64,000 nt of DNA from Mesorhizobium sp. M1E.F.Ca.ET.045.02.1.1 (GTDB lineage Bacteria; Pseudomonadota; Alphaproteobacteria; Rhizobiales; Rhizobiaceae): contig NZ_CP034447.1 in assembly GCF_003952485.1 (NCBI RefSeq), positions 3,238,501 through 3,302,500 of the forward strand. Direction: 5' to 3'. This document shows positions 8,176-16,800 of this stretch, one piece after another. A model generated the notes under the pieces. That model had not been told where the DNA came from. It worked only from the letters and a program-made list of their open reading frames with translations, and searched no databases. A program made the position numbers and the translations under genes. Numbering within the stretch: the first letter of the stretch is position 1; every line of letters starts with the position of its first letter.

Positions 8176-8766
8176 CTATTGATTGCAGAACGCGCTGGCG
8201 TTCGGCGTCCATTTGCCGAAACCGGTGGCGACCATGTTGGCGATGACGCGGCAGACATAGATCTTTTGCGCCGGGTCATTGTCGGGGCCGGCATGATAGC
8301 GGGCGACGGCCATCGACCAGGTCATGTGCCGGGCATGGAGGCTGACCAGGAAGCGCGCCGCGTAGTCGACGTTCTGGTGCGGGTCGAGCATGTCCCCGAC
8401 GCTGCGGAAATGATCGCCGTGATAGCGATGATTGATCTGCATGCAGCCAAGATCGATCAGCGTCTTGCCCTCGCGGCGGGCATTCTCGAATGTCGCAAGC
8501 GCCTCGCCGCGGCTGTGCGGGAAGACAGCTTTTCCTTCTATATTCAAGGCATTAGGCTGGAGGCTGCCTTTCTTTCCCGTTTCCGTCAGGCCAACCGCAT
8601 AGAGGATACCAGCCGGCACGCCGTAGCGGTCGGCGGCGCGCAGGATTTCCGGCTCGCAAGGATTGGCGGCGGCCTTGGCGGCAACGACAGCCAGGCTAGA
8701 TATAGATATCGTCGCCAGCGCGCTCGCGAAGAGGCGAAGCAGCGCGGCCGATTTCCTGTGCGCCAT
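8176..8766 (-). CDS. Lytic transglycosylase-like protein, probably flagellum-associated
   Basis: The 196-residue protein has a signal peptide (MAHRKSAALLRLFASALATI, hydrophobic to about residue 32) followed by an SLT fold. The catalytic Glu lies in YAVGLTETG, followed by GCMQINHRYH and VARYHAGP. Such enzymes cleave peptidoglycan, here probably to let the flagellar rod pass; alphaproteobacteria often lack the FlgJ muramidase domain and use a separate enzyme (SltF in Rhodobacter). AAGGAA precedes the ATG at 8766. The gene overlaps the 3' end of fliK by 71 bp. The flagellar role is inferred from position. Confidence 0.85.
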   Translation of the reverse strand: MAHRKSAALLRLFASALATISISSLAVVAAKAAANPCEPEILRAADRYGVPAGILYAVGLTETGKKGSLQPNALNIEGKAVFPHSRGEALATFENARREGKTLIDLGCMQINHRYHGDHFRSVGDMLDPHQNVDYAARFLVSLHARHMTWSMAVARYHAGPDNDPAQKIYVCRVIANMVATGFGKWTPNASAFCNQ

Positions 8767-10072
8767 TGCTGTCGTTCCTTCCCGGTTGGCGGCCGCCGCC
8801 GGCACTGTCGCCGCCCGAATTCCCTGGCTGGAACGAAGGCTGGTCGCGGCCCGCCGACATCGGCGGCGTGCTGGTTGCATCGGTGCGGCCGGCTGAATGA
8901 ACTGCTATCGAGGGTTGCAGGATGGTAACATGATCGACCTCGAAACCGAGACCGCGCATCGACTTGACGATCGCGTCGCTGTCGGCGGTCAGGCGGCGGT
9001 ATGCCTCATGCGTCTGTGGCTTCATCTCAATCGAAAGCTGTTCTCCCGAGAGCCTCAGGCTGGCGGTCACCACGCCAAGCTCCGAAGGATGAAGCTCGAT
9101 CTTCAGGACGTGTGTCGGAACGGCAACAGAATTGGCCGTTTGAGCGGCGGCCGCGGCGCTTGAAAAGGTCTGCTGGACGCCGGTGTCCGAGGCGATCGCC
9201 TCGACCAGCGCCGATGCCGTCTGGCTGATGGTAGTTTGCGCCGGCGCCGGGAAGCTCTGCTCGCTGACGACATCCATGCGCCCGGCGGCGGATGGCTTGG
9301 CCTGGTTGAGCGATGCGATGGATTGCGCCGCTTGCGCGGTCTTCTGGGCGGCTGCCGGCCGCCAGCCTCGCGGCGCTGCGGCGTCGGTCTCGGTTCCAGT
9401 TGTTCCGGGCAGGACGATGTCGTCCTTGCGGACCAATGTGGCGGGGCCGGCGCTGGCTGGTTTCTGGCCGAAGGCGGGTTCGGGTTTGTCCGTCGCCATC
9501 GTGGCGCGAGCGGATCGCGGCAACGGCTCGGAGCTTTCGGTGGCGTCGGCCGATATGCGTTTGCCCTGACGGATCGCGAGCTGCGAAGGGGCGGATTGGC
9601 CGAGGGAGGATTGGATCCCAGCCTCTCCCTCGGCGGCCGATCCGCTGCGATCGGCATTTGTCGACGTTGCGAAATGGCGGATGTCGCCCAGCGCCATCAA
9701 CAAGGGCAGGCGATCCTCAAACGGAGCGGCATCCGACGATTGCGCCGCCGCACCGGCATCGTCCGCGGCCTTCATATGGTCGGCATCAGCTTTGTTCTTC
9801 GCGGCTTTTCCAGTCGCCGGCTTCTGCGCGGCAGTCCTGGTCTGTCCATCCTGGCCAGCCTGTGTCTTGGCCGGACCGGCGAGGGGACGCCGTGTCGGAT
9901 GGGCATTCGGGGAGACAGACTCCGCCGACTGCTTGCCCTGCAAGGCCGGCTTCTCGGCGCCATTCACCATCTCGCCGAAATTCGCGCCTTTTTCCTTCCC
10001 GTCGGCAGCGTGCTGCCGCGACTGGGCGTGGGCAGAGCCGAGTCCCGGCAAGGCCTGGCTGATGCTGGTCAT
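8696..10072 (-). CDS. fliK: Flagellar hook-length control protein FliK (MotD-type)
   Basis: The 458-residue protein has a long disordered Ala/Pro/Gln-rich N-terminal region (about 1-310). Its globular C-terminal region matches the FliK hook-length domain: KIELHPSELGVVTASLRLSG and LSIEMKPQTHEAYRRL, about residues 325-410. FliK measures hook length and switches export from hook to filament substrates. In Sinorhizobium the gene in this position was first called motD. Its start overlaps the motC stop (ATGA); its end runs 71 bp into the transglycosylase gene. Confidence 0.88.
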   Translation of the reverse strand: MTSISQALPGLGSAHAQSRQHAADGKEKGANFGEMVNGAEKPALQGKQSAESVSPNAHPTRRPLAGPAKTQAGQDGQTRTAAQKPATGKAAKNKADADHMKAADDAGAAAQSSDAAPFEDRLPLLMALGDIRHFATSTNADRSGSAAEGEAGIQSSLGQSAPSQLAIRQGKRISADATESSEPLPRSARATMATDKPEPAFGQKPASAGPATLVRKDDIVLPGTTGTETDAAAPRGWRPAAAQKTAQAAQSIASLNQAKPSAAGRMDVVSEQSFPAPAQTTISQTASALVEAIASDTGVQQTFSSAAAAAQTANSVAVPTHVLKIELHPSELGVVTASLRLSGEQLSIEMKPQTHEAYRRLTADSDAIVKSMRGLGFEVDHVTILQPSIAVHSAGRTDATSTPPMSAGRDQPSFQPGNSGGDSAGGGRQPGRNDSNGAQEIGRAASPLRERAGDDIYI

Positions 10073-11517
10073 TTGGGAGCGGCTCCGAGCAACTGGTCAA
10101 TTTGGTCGAGCTGACGGCGCGCGTTGAGCATCGCGGCGTCGGTGGGATCGTGCGGATCAAGATCCGCGACGGCCGCCGGCGCAGACGCAGGCAGCACGGC
10201 TGGCGTTTCGGGTGGTGCCGGAGCGGCGGCTAGCGCCGCGACCGTGGGCGGAGCCGTCGTTGGCAGGGTCGGCGGCGCGGGAGCCGCGGTCGGCGCGTCC
10301 GCCGCCGGCTTGGCCGCAGCCGCGACAGCCGGCTGCTCGGACATGGCGCCTTCCACCGGCGGCAAGGCTTCGGCGTCGGCCTTGCTCACAGACTCGGCTT
10401 CGGCGGCGGGTTTCGCCGCATTGATCCTTGCCGGATCCGCAGCCTCGATCTCGTCCTTGCCTGCCGCCGGCACAGGTGCGACGACCTCGCCTGCGACGGC
10501 TTGCGCGGCGTCGAGCAAGGCGCGGTCGCCTTCCGAAAGTTTGGCGCGATCGATCTTGCCGAGCCTGGCGCGCACGTCGTCGATCGTGGCCGACGTCACC
10601 GTGGAGAGGCTGGAGTAGAGCACGGCGCGTGGATCGTCCTGATTGCCGTTGCCGTTACGGCCTTGCTCGGCCCGCGCCGAGGCGAAAGCGGAGAGATCCG
10701 TCAGCCCGTCGATCGCGGCACGGCGGGCGATGCGCAGATAGATCACCTTCTCGCGCTCGGCATCCATCATCGACGTGATGTCGGCGAGCTTGTCCTGGCT
10801 GATCGACATGTGCAGTTGAATAACGCCGGAGACGAAGGAATCCGCGAACTGGCTGGCATAGGGGGAATAGAGATAGCCCGCGACATACTGCGTCGAGGCG
10901 AGCGCGAAGCGAGCGGCATCGCCTTGTGCCGCGGCGATGCCGACGGAACGGCGAAGGGCTGCTTCCTCGACCAGCGTGCCGGGGCTGAGCAGGCGGGCCT
11001 GGTCCAGCAAGATGAGCGCTGCGGCCGGTTCATCGGTCGCGAGCAGAGAACCCTTGACCAGCGCCAGGAAGGCGCCGAGGTCGGGAGGCACGCTCATCGG
11101 ATCGATCGGCTTCAGGATCTCGATCGCGGTGGCCGGCCGGCCGTTCAGGTAGGCGACGATCCCCTTGGCGATGGCGAGGCTTTGCGGGTCGGTCGTCGCG
11201 CGCGAAGCCGCGGCCTCGACCGTGACAGGGTTGCCGCCGCTCATGCCGTAGACGAGCAGTCCGCGGAAATTTTTCGGATCCTTGAAATCCTCGGCATCGG
11301 CGGCGCGAAGCCTGGCATCGGTCATTTCGAGCAGTTTGGCCTGCATCGGCAGCGCCGCATGGTCGCCGCCGGCGATGCGGTCCTGGATCAGCTGCAGCGA
11401 ACGCACCAGCTGATAAGGCTGCAAGCCGTCATCCTGGGCGAAAGCCGCGGCCGGCGATCCTGCGGCGGCGAGCAGCAGCAGCCCGACAGCGCGGCCGATG
11501 ACGGTCTTGCCTCTCAT
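10069..11517 (-). CDS. motC: Periplasmic motility protein MotC
   Basis: The 482-residue protein has a signal peptide (about 1-27, ending AAAFAQ) and starts its mature part with DDGLQPYQLVRSLQLIQDRI, typical of rhizobial MotC. MotC is a periplasmic protein that with MotB controls motor function, with MotE as its dedicated chaperone; motE lies at 19976. The C-terminal third (about 355-460) is Ala/Pro-rich and probably disordered. It overlaps motB and fliK by four bases each. Confidence 0.9.
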   Translation of the reverse strand: MRGKTVIGRAVGLLLLAAAGSPAAAFAQDDGLQPYQLVRSLQLIQDRIAGGDHAALPMQAKLLEMTDARLRAADAEDFKDPKNFRGLLVYGMSGGNPVTVEAAASRATTDPQSLAIAKGIVAYLNGRPATAIEILKPIDPMSVPPDLGAFLALVKGSLLATDEPAAALILLDQARLLSPGTLVEEAALRRSVGIAAAQGDAARFALASTQYVAGYLYSPYASQFADSFVSGVIQLHMSISQDKLADITSMMDAEREKVIYLRIARRAAIDGLTDLSAFASARAEQGRNGNGNQDDPRAVLYSSLSTVTSATIDDVRARLGKIDRAKLSEGDRALLDAAQAVAGEVVAPVPAAGKDEIEAADPARINAAKPAAEAESVSKADAEALPPVEGAMSEQPAVAAAAKPAADAPTAAPAPPTLPTTAPPTVAALAAAPAPPETPAVLPASAPAAVADLDPHDPTDAAMLNARRQLDQIDQLLGAAPK

Positions 11518-12944
11518 CCGCCTGTAGCCATCAGGATTTCGATGCGGCGGTTCGCGGCGGCCAGCGGATCGGACGGGATCCTGGGCTGGCGGTCGGCATA
11601 GCCGGCGACCTCGGTGATACGGCTTTCGTCGACGCCGCCTCGCACCAGCATGTAATAGGCGGAGTGGGCGCGGGCGGTGGACAGCCGCCAGTTGTCATAG
11701 GTGTCGCTGCGGAACGGCCGCGCGTCGGTATGGCCGCCGATGGTGATGGTGCCCTTCTTCTCGTTGATGATGTGCCCGATCTTCTCCATCGCCAGCACCA
11801 GCTCGCGGCGCGGCAAGGCCGAACCGATCTCGAACATGCCGAAGTCGAGCTGATCGGTGATCGAGATGACGACGCCCTTGTCGGTGGCCTCGACGGAGAC
11901 GCCCTCGGCCAGCTTTTCACCCGGCGCGAAGGCCTTGGCCAGCTCCTGCTTGATTTCGGCGGCGGCCTTGAGGGCGGTGCTGCTCGGGGCCTTTACGCCT
12001 TGGTCTGGTGTCTGCTCCGGCTCTGCCTTCGCCGTCTCCGCCTTCGCCGATCCAGCCTTCGCGGCTTCGGATTTGGCTTCATCTCCGGCTTTTTCGGCTT
12101 CCGCTTTTCCGCTTTCAGCCTTCTCGACCTTGATCTCCTGGCGCGCGGCTTTCCCGGCCTTCGCATCGGCCGATCCGGCAGCCATCTTGGTATCGGGTTT
12201 CTCGGGCGTTGCCATCGGTTCGAGTGGGGCTTCCAGGCGCGGCGGCGCCGGCGGAGCCGCCTTGACCTTCGGTACCTCGGTTTCGGCGACTTTTTCGCCG
12301 GGCTTGGCCGGATCGCCTTCGATCTTCTTGCGTTCCGCGCTGGCTTCGGCGCCAGGTGTCGCCACCTGCTGCGACCAGAAATCCGGCGCGAAAGGGTCGC
12401 GATAGGATTCGCCGCCGGAAGCGCCGGTCGCCGGACCGGCGTTCTGAACACCGCCTTCACCCTTGGCGCTGACATTCTGCATGACGCCGGTATCGGTGGC
12501 GATCTCGGCAAGCACGGCGTACGGGTCGGCAAACAGGTGCTCGTCGGAAAGGTCGGACTTCTGCGAGGCTTCCTTGGTCTGCCTGCGGTCGGAGGAGCCG
12601 GCGCCGCCCTTGCCGTTCTCGCCGGCCTTGCTGGCGCCATCCTGCGGGTTGTCGGCGGTGAGACCAACCTTGCTCGGGCCGTCGCCGAGATCCTCGAGAC
12701 CCTTGCGGCTGGAGTTGCGGTCGATCAGCTCGACCGGATTGAAGTAGCTGGCGACCGCCGCCTTGGTCTGCTCGTTGGCGGCGTTGATCAGCCACATGAC
12801 GAGAAAGAAGCACATCATCGCCGTCATGAAGTCGGCAAAGGCGATCTTCCAGACGCCGCCATGATGGTCGTCGTCATGACCGTCGTGGTTGCGCTTGACG
12901 ATGATGATCTCGTGCCTGGCCTCGCCGTGGTCGATGGCGCTCAT
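11514..12944 (-). CDS. motB: Flagellar stator protein MotB
   Basis: The 476-residue protein has one transmembrane helix (about 31-54: FADFMTAMMCFFLVMWLINA). It carries the proton-accepting Asp38 and a C-terminal OmpA-like peptidoglycan-binding domain (about 345-476, with GGHTDARPFRSDTYDNWRLS). Between them is an unusually long linker with an Ala/Lys/Glu/Pro-rich low-complexity tract (about 202-320). The start at 12944 overlaps the preceding stop (ATGA); a possible start ten codons upstream lies inside the neighbour. Its partner motA is on the opposite strand at 28393. Confidence 0.95.
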   Translation of the reverse strand: MSAIDHGEARHEIIIVKRNHDGHDDDHHGGVWKIAFADFMTAMMCFFLVMWLINAANEQTKAAVASYFNPVELIDRNSSRKGLEDLGDGPSKVGLTADNPQDGASKAGENGKGGAGSSDRRQTKEASQKSDLSDEHLFADPYAVLAEIATDTGVMQNVSAKGEGGVQNAGPATGASGGESYRDPFAPDFWSQQVATPGAEASAERKKIEGDPAKPGEKVAETEVPKVKAAPPAPPRLEAPLEPMATPEKPDTKMAAGSADAKAGKAARQEIKVEKAESGKAEAEKAGDEAKSEAAKAGSAKAETAKAEPEQTPDQGVKAPSSTALKAAAEIKQELAKAFAPGEKLAEGVSVEATDKGVVISITDQLDFGMFEIGSALPRRELVLAMEKIGHIINEKKGTITIGGHTDARPFRSDTYDNWRLSTARAHSAYYMLVRGGVDESRITEVAGYADRQPRIPSDPLAAANRRIEILMATGG

Positions 12945-13567
12945 GACAGGACCTCCGACAGGGAAGCCGACCATTCGGCGATACGCGTCTCGAACACCGT
13001 TTCATCGATGGTCACGGTCAGGTCGAAGCCCGGGGCTTCGGTGAAATCGAGATTGGCCGCGCGGTCCCCAAGTGCCGCCTTCAGCGGCTCGAACAGCGAC
13101 AGCGGCCCGCGCACGCCGATCCGCACGGCCTCGCTGTCGGCGACCGCGGCGCCGATGGTGCGGGTGAGGGCGTCGAGCGAACGCTTTTGCAGCTCTTCGC
13201 TGACGATGCCGCCCATGATGCGGGCGATGGTGGCGGCGGTGATCTCGGCAACACGCGCCTCCATGGCATCGATCCGCGTCGTGACCGCCGCGCCGAGATC
13301 GCCGCCGAAGCTTTCCAGGAACGCTTTCGCCGCATCGTCATTGGCCTGGCGCTCGGCCTCCAGCGCCGCCTGATGGGCGGCCGTGAGGCGGGCTTCGAGT
13401 GCTGCTTCCGCGTCGGCCACCGCCTCGGCGATCAAAGCGCCAATGTCGGCTTGCGGCGGGGATGCCTCCGGCTTGGGCTCGACGTTCTGCGCCGCCGGCG
13501 GCTGGCCGGTGCGCGGCGCGCGCGGGCCGAAATCGGGCAGGAGATCGAAAAGGGCTCCCGAAGCCAT
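12941..13567 (-). CDS. FliH-like flagellar ATPase regulator (divergent)
   Basis: The 208-residue protein has an Ala/Pro-rich N-terminus, a long Ala/Glu-rich helix (about 42-95, LIAEAVADAEAALEARLTAA) and a C-terminal alpha/beta part. This is the FliH layout, and FliH regulates the FliI ATPase. It lies three bases after fliF and overlaps motB, and no other fliH candidate is visible in the window. Homologues are often left as hypothetical proteins. The assignment rests on architecture and position, not on a strong motif. Confidence 0.65.
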   Translation of the reverse strand: MASGALFDLLPDFGPRAPRTGQPPAAQNVEPKPEASPPQADIGALIAEAVADAEAALEARLTAAHQAALEAERQANDDAAKAFLESFGGDLGAAVTTRIDAMEARVAEITAATIARIMGGIVSEELQKRSLDALTRTIGAAVADSEAVRIGVRGPLSLFEPLKAALGDRAANLDFTEAPGFDLTVTIDETVFETRIAEWSASLSEVLS

Positions 13568-13570
13568 GGC

Positions 13571-15229
13571 TTAAGCCGCCGCTTCCGGGGCGGCCGCCCA
13601 TTTGCGCAGGATCTGTGCGGTGCGCTCCTCGTTGAGGTCGACCATGCGCGCCAGCCGTTCCTGCGGCGCTGGCCTGATCTTCTGACGCAGGTCGTCGAGC
13701 GGGGTGGAGCCCGGGCGAGCGTCGGGCAAGGCGCCGACCGGCGTATCGGAAGCGATCGCAGCCACCGGCGCGTCGGGCGTCGGCAGCGAGCGCTGGACAT
13801 CGTCGAAGCTGGGGCCGGCGATGGCTGCGGGCTTCGCCGATGCCGTCAGCGCGGCGGCCATCGGCCGAAGGCCGAAGAAGGCGACAAGGAACACGACGAC
13901 GATGAAGGCGCCGGCGTTGATGAGCGTGCCGGTGTACGTGCCGATCGAGGCGAGGATGCCGGGCTGGTCGATCGGCTCGCCATCCAGTCCGTCGATGAAT
14001 TCCACCGCCGAGACGTCGATGATGTCGCCGCGCTTGTCGTCGAAGCCGGTGGCCGAGGCCACCATCTTCTGGATGTCCGCAACGCGCTTGGCGATCTGCT
14101 CGGGCGTGGCGTCCTTGCCGAGGATGGTCTTGAGCCGATCCTGGTTGACGACGACGGCGATCGACATCTTGGTCACCGAATAGCCGTTGGAGACGGTGGC
14201 GATCTTCTTGGAGTTGATCTCGTAGTTGGTGATCTCTTCCTTGCGGTCGTTCTGCGAGGAGGACTGCGGCCCCTCGGTGCTGGTCGTCTGGGTCTCGGGC
14301 AGGTTCTGCTCGACGCTGGTCGGGGTCGAGGCCTGCTTCTGGTTGCTGGCCTCGTTGGTGCGTACCGACTGCACCGATCGCTCAACGCGGGATTCAGGAT
14401 CGAAGATCGTCTCTTCGGTCTGGCGCGTGTCGGTGTTGACGTCGGCCTTGACGCTGGCGCGGAAATTGTCGGGGCCGAGATAGGGTGTCAGCGCGCGGCG
14501 GATGTTGTCGCCGATCTGCGCCTCGACCGTCTGCTCGACGCCGAGCGTGCGGGCAGCGCTGGTGTTGGAGGTGTCGTCGCCGGCGGCGAGCAGGTTGCCG
14601 TTGGAATCGAGCACGGTGACCTTGTCGGCCGACAAGCCGGGAACCGCCGCGGCGACCAGGTGGCGGATCGACTGCGCGCTCTTTTCGGCATCCATGCCGG
14701 CATAGCGGATGACCACCGAAGCCGAGGGCTGCTGCTCGTCGCGGCGGAAATTGGCGCGCTCGGACATGACGATGTGGACGCGCGCCGCCTTGACGCCGGC
14801 AATCGACTGGATGGTGCGCGCAATCTCGCCTTCGAGCGCGCGCACGCGGGTGATCTGCTGCATGAAGGACGTCAGGCCAAGCGAGCCGACATTGTCGAAC
14901 AATTCGTAGCCGGCGTTGGCGCTGGTCGGCAGGCCCTTCTCGGCAAGCAGCATGCGGGCGTGCGCGGTGGTGCCGGCCGGCACCAGCACCGACGTTCCGT
15001 CGGCGCCGACATCGAAGCCGATGCCGGCCTCGCCCAGCACCAGGCCGATCTGGTTCACGTCGGAGCGGTCGAGCCCGACATAAAGCGTCTCGTAGGCCGG
15101 ACGGTTGAGGTAGACCGAGGCGAGGCCGATGACCGCCATGACCAGCGCGGCGATGCCGCCCATGAGGGCGAGACGCCTGACGCCGAATCCCCGCAGATTC
15201 GCGATGAGGCTCTGGATCTGTTCCGGCAC
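13571..15229 (-). CDS. fliF: Flagellar MS-ring protein FliF
   Basis: The 552-residue protein has two transmembrane helices (about 20-42 and 430-452) flanking a periplasmic YscJ/FliF ring domain. Visible blocks include YETLYVGLDRSDVNQI, SFMQQITRVRALEGEIARTI and VKAARVHIVMSERANFRRD. The C-terminal tail (DLNEERTAQILRKWAA) is the FliG-binding segment. FliF forms the inner-membrane base of the basal body. It starts the minus-strand operon that runs to the transglycosylase gene. Confidence 0.95.
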   Translation of the reverse strand: MPEQIQSLIANLRGFGVRRLALMGGIAALVMAVIGLASVYLNRPAYETLYVGLDRSDVNQIGLVLGEAGIGFDVGADGTSVLVPAGTTAHARMLLAEKGLPTSANAGYELFDNVGSLGLTSFMQQITRVRALEGEIARTIQSIAGVKAARVHIVMSERANFRRDEQQPSASVVIRYAGMDAEKSAQSIRHLVAAAVPGLSADKVTVLDSNGNLLAAGDDTSNTSAARTLGVEQTVEAQIGDNIRRALTPYLGPDNFRASVKADVNTDTRQTEETIFDPESRVERSVQSVRTNEASNQKQASTPTSVEQNLPETQTTSTEGPQSSSQNDRKEEITNYEINSKKIATVSNGYSVTKMSIAVVVNQDRLKTILGKDATPEQIAKRVADIQKMVASATGFDDKRGDIIDVSAVEFIDGLDGEPIDQPGILASIGTYTGTLINAGAFIVVVFLVAFFGLRPMAAALTASAKPAAIAGPSFDDVQRSLPTPDAPVAAIASDTPVGALPDARPGSTPLDDLRQKIRPAPQERLARMVDLNEERTAQILRKWAAAPEAAA

Positions 15230-15396
15230 GTTTCAAGCGCTCCCAGCATGACTGTCCGCCGGAAGACTAGACCGCGAAGCTTGTGCGAGGATGATAGGGC
15301 GTGCCGCCCAAAACCTGGCGGGGTTGGGACAAAGACACGCACAAAAAGCGCGTGCCGCGCGAGGACGACGACCACAGCAACAACAAGCCGGCAAGC

Positions 15397-15425
15397 GAAA
15401 AGGCCGCGCCCAAGGCACGGCCTTT
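15397..15425 (-). terminator. Rho-independent terminator of flagellin gene 1
   Basis: On the minus strand, AAAGGCCGTGCC pairs with GGCGCGGCCTTT across a 3-base loop (one G-T pair), followed by a T-containing tail. It lies 25-53 bp after the flagellin stop at 15450 and about 170 bp before the fliF start. Confidence 0.8.
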
Positions 15426-15449
15426 CGATAGATCCGGAAGATAAGACGG

Positions 15450-16520
15450 TTAGCCGTTCTTGAACAGCGACAGGATCGACTGCGAGGAACTGTTGGCGAT
15501 CGACAGTGACTGGATGCCGAGCTGCTGCTGAACCTGCAGGGCCTGGAGGCGGGTCGATTCCTTGTTCATGTCGGCGTCGACGAGCTGACCGACGCCGCGG
15601 TCGATGGAGTCCATCAGGCTCTGGGTGAAGGTCTTCTGCAGGTCGATGCTGCTCTTGGCGGCGCCGAGGATGGTGGCGGAGTCGGTGAGCTGACTCATGA
15701 CGTTGTCGATCTTGGTGATCATCTGGGTGATGATGTCGTCGGTCACGCCCGACGCCGTGATGTCGAGATTGTAGGCGGAGACGTTGTCGATCTTGACGGG
15801 CGTGCCCCCAACAGCGGCCTGGCCGGCGGTGTTGGCGGCGATGTCGGTGGCGCCGCCGGCGATCGCGGCCGCATAGGCGGCATCGTAGGCGGACTGGTCC
15901 GCAGCCGTGGAGTAGATCGAGGTCTTGCGGTCGAGGATGCCCTGGTTCTTGACGGCGGTGGCGAGGCCGGAATCGAACAGCTTGATGCTTTCGACATCGA
16001 TGTCGATGGTTCCGAGCGAGATGGCGCCGGATGAGGTGCGGTTGAACGAGGAGACGATCTTGGCGTCGGGCTGGACGCCGTCATTGGCGGCCGCGACCTG
16101 CTTGGACGTCACCGAGAGGTAGTTCGAGCCGGAGAAGGTGGCGGCATCGGCAAAGGACTTCATCTGCGCCTGAAGCGTAGTGATTTCGGTCTGCGTCTTT
16201 GCCTTGTTGGCATCCGACTGGCCGACGCTCGACAGCAGCTTGGTCTTGATCTTGCCGATCGTGTCCAGCACGTTGTTCATGCCGGTGTAGGCGGTGTCGA
16301 CCTTCGAGGCGCCGAGGCCGAGCGCATCCTGCACCGTCGACAGCGCCGAGTTGTCGGACCGCATCGTGGTGGCGATCGACCAGTAGGCGGCGTTGTCGGA
16401 GGCTTCGGAGACCCTGTAGCCGGTCGAGATCCGGGCTTGTGTCTGTTCGAGCGATTTGTTGGTGGCGTTGAGGCTTTGAAGTGCAGTCAACGCCGCAGCG
16501 TTCGTCATGATGCTCGCCAA
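15450..16520 (-). CDS. Flagellin (paralogue 1), TTG start
   Basis: The 356-residue flagellin has conserved N- and C-terminal D0/D1 regions (ALTALQSLNATNKSLEQTQA, STRLQALQVQQQLGIQSLSI) and a variable centre. I place the start at a TTG (16520), giving (M)ASIMTNAAALT, which matches the second flagellin's MASIMTNASALT. GGAG lies eight bases before the TTG, while the ATG at 16508 is 20 bases from it, too far. It is flanked by its own terminator and upstream region, so it is probably monocistronic. The centre holds an Ala/Gly-rich insert (about residues 195-235) absent from paralogue 2. Confidence 0.93.
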   Translation of the reverse strand: MASIMTNAAALTALQSLNATNKSLEQTQARISTGYRVSEASDNAAYWSIATTMRSDNSALSTVQDALGLGASKVDTAYTGMNNVLDTIGKIKTKLLSSVGQSDANKAKTQTEITTLQAQMKSFADAATFSGSNYLSVTSKQVAAANDGVQPDAKIVSSFNRTSSGAISLGTIDIDVESIKLFDSGLATAVKNQGILDRKTSIYSTAADQSAYDAAYAAAIAGGATDIAANTAGQAAVGGTPVKIDNVSAYNLDITASGVTDDIITQMITKIDNVMSQLTDSATILGAAKSSIDLQKTFTQSLMDSIDRGVGQLVDADMNKESTRLQALQVQQQLGIQSLSIANSSSQSILSLFKNG

Positions 16521-16630
16521 GAAACTCGCTCCTTCTCTAAGCCGGCATGCCATACAGGCCGGGTCGACCCGCCCATCGGCTGCGATTGTCCCGGTCAGGG
16601 CCGATTCGACAACCTGTCGTAAGCTAACGG

Positions 16631-16658
16631 TTAACCATACTTAGCGTGATATGGTTAA
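16631..16658 (-). promoter_or_regulatory. Perfect dyad upstream of flagellin gene 1 (candidate operator)
   Basis: TTAACCATA (16631-16639) and TATGGTTAA (16650-16658) form a perfect 9-bp inverted repeat with a 10-bp spacer, 111-138 bp upstream of the flagellin TTG. The overlapping octamer ACGGTTAA (16627-16634) recurs upstream of flagellin gene 2 at 17938-17945. The two-turn layout suits a dimeric regulator such as the Rem-like protein; which protein binds is unknown. Confidence 0.45.
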
Positions 16659-16743
16659 TGCCCTGTTAAAAGTCAGCTTTCGAGAGGTTAAGGAACGAGG
16701 GTTGCGCGAGCCTTGATCAAGACGCAAATTGGGGAGCAAACGC

Positions 16744-16772
16744 AAAACGGGCCGCGCTTTTGGCGCGGCCCG
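16744..16772 (-). terminator. Rho-independent terminator of flagellin gene 2
   Basis: A perfect 10-bp stem (CGGGCCGCGC, 16748-16757, with its complement at 16763-16772) has a 5-base loop and is followed by TTTT on the minus strand. It begins 28 bp after the flagellin 2 stop. Confidence 0.88.
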
Positions 16773-16800
16773 TATGTCTAACTTGATCGGTCGAAGGCGA

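Noticed and set aside
7970..8294. Small open frames in the rem-transglycosylase gap
   Set aside because: No ribosome site, biased composition, and their starts lie inside the transglycosylase gene.
13187..15463. Long plus-strand frame opposite fliF and the fliH-like gene
   Set aside because: It overlaps clear coding sequence on the other strand, has no ribosome site and no recognisable domain.
16561..16570. Palindrome GGGTCGACCC in the flagellin 1 leader as FlbT site
   Set aside because: A palindrome without loop is a poor RNA hairpin, and a 10-bp GC-rich palindrome is common at this base composition.
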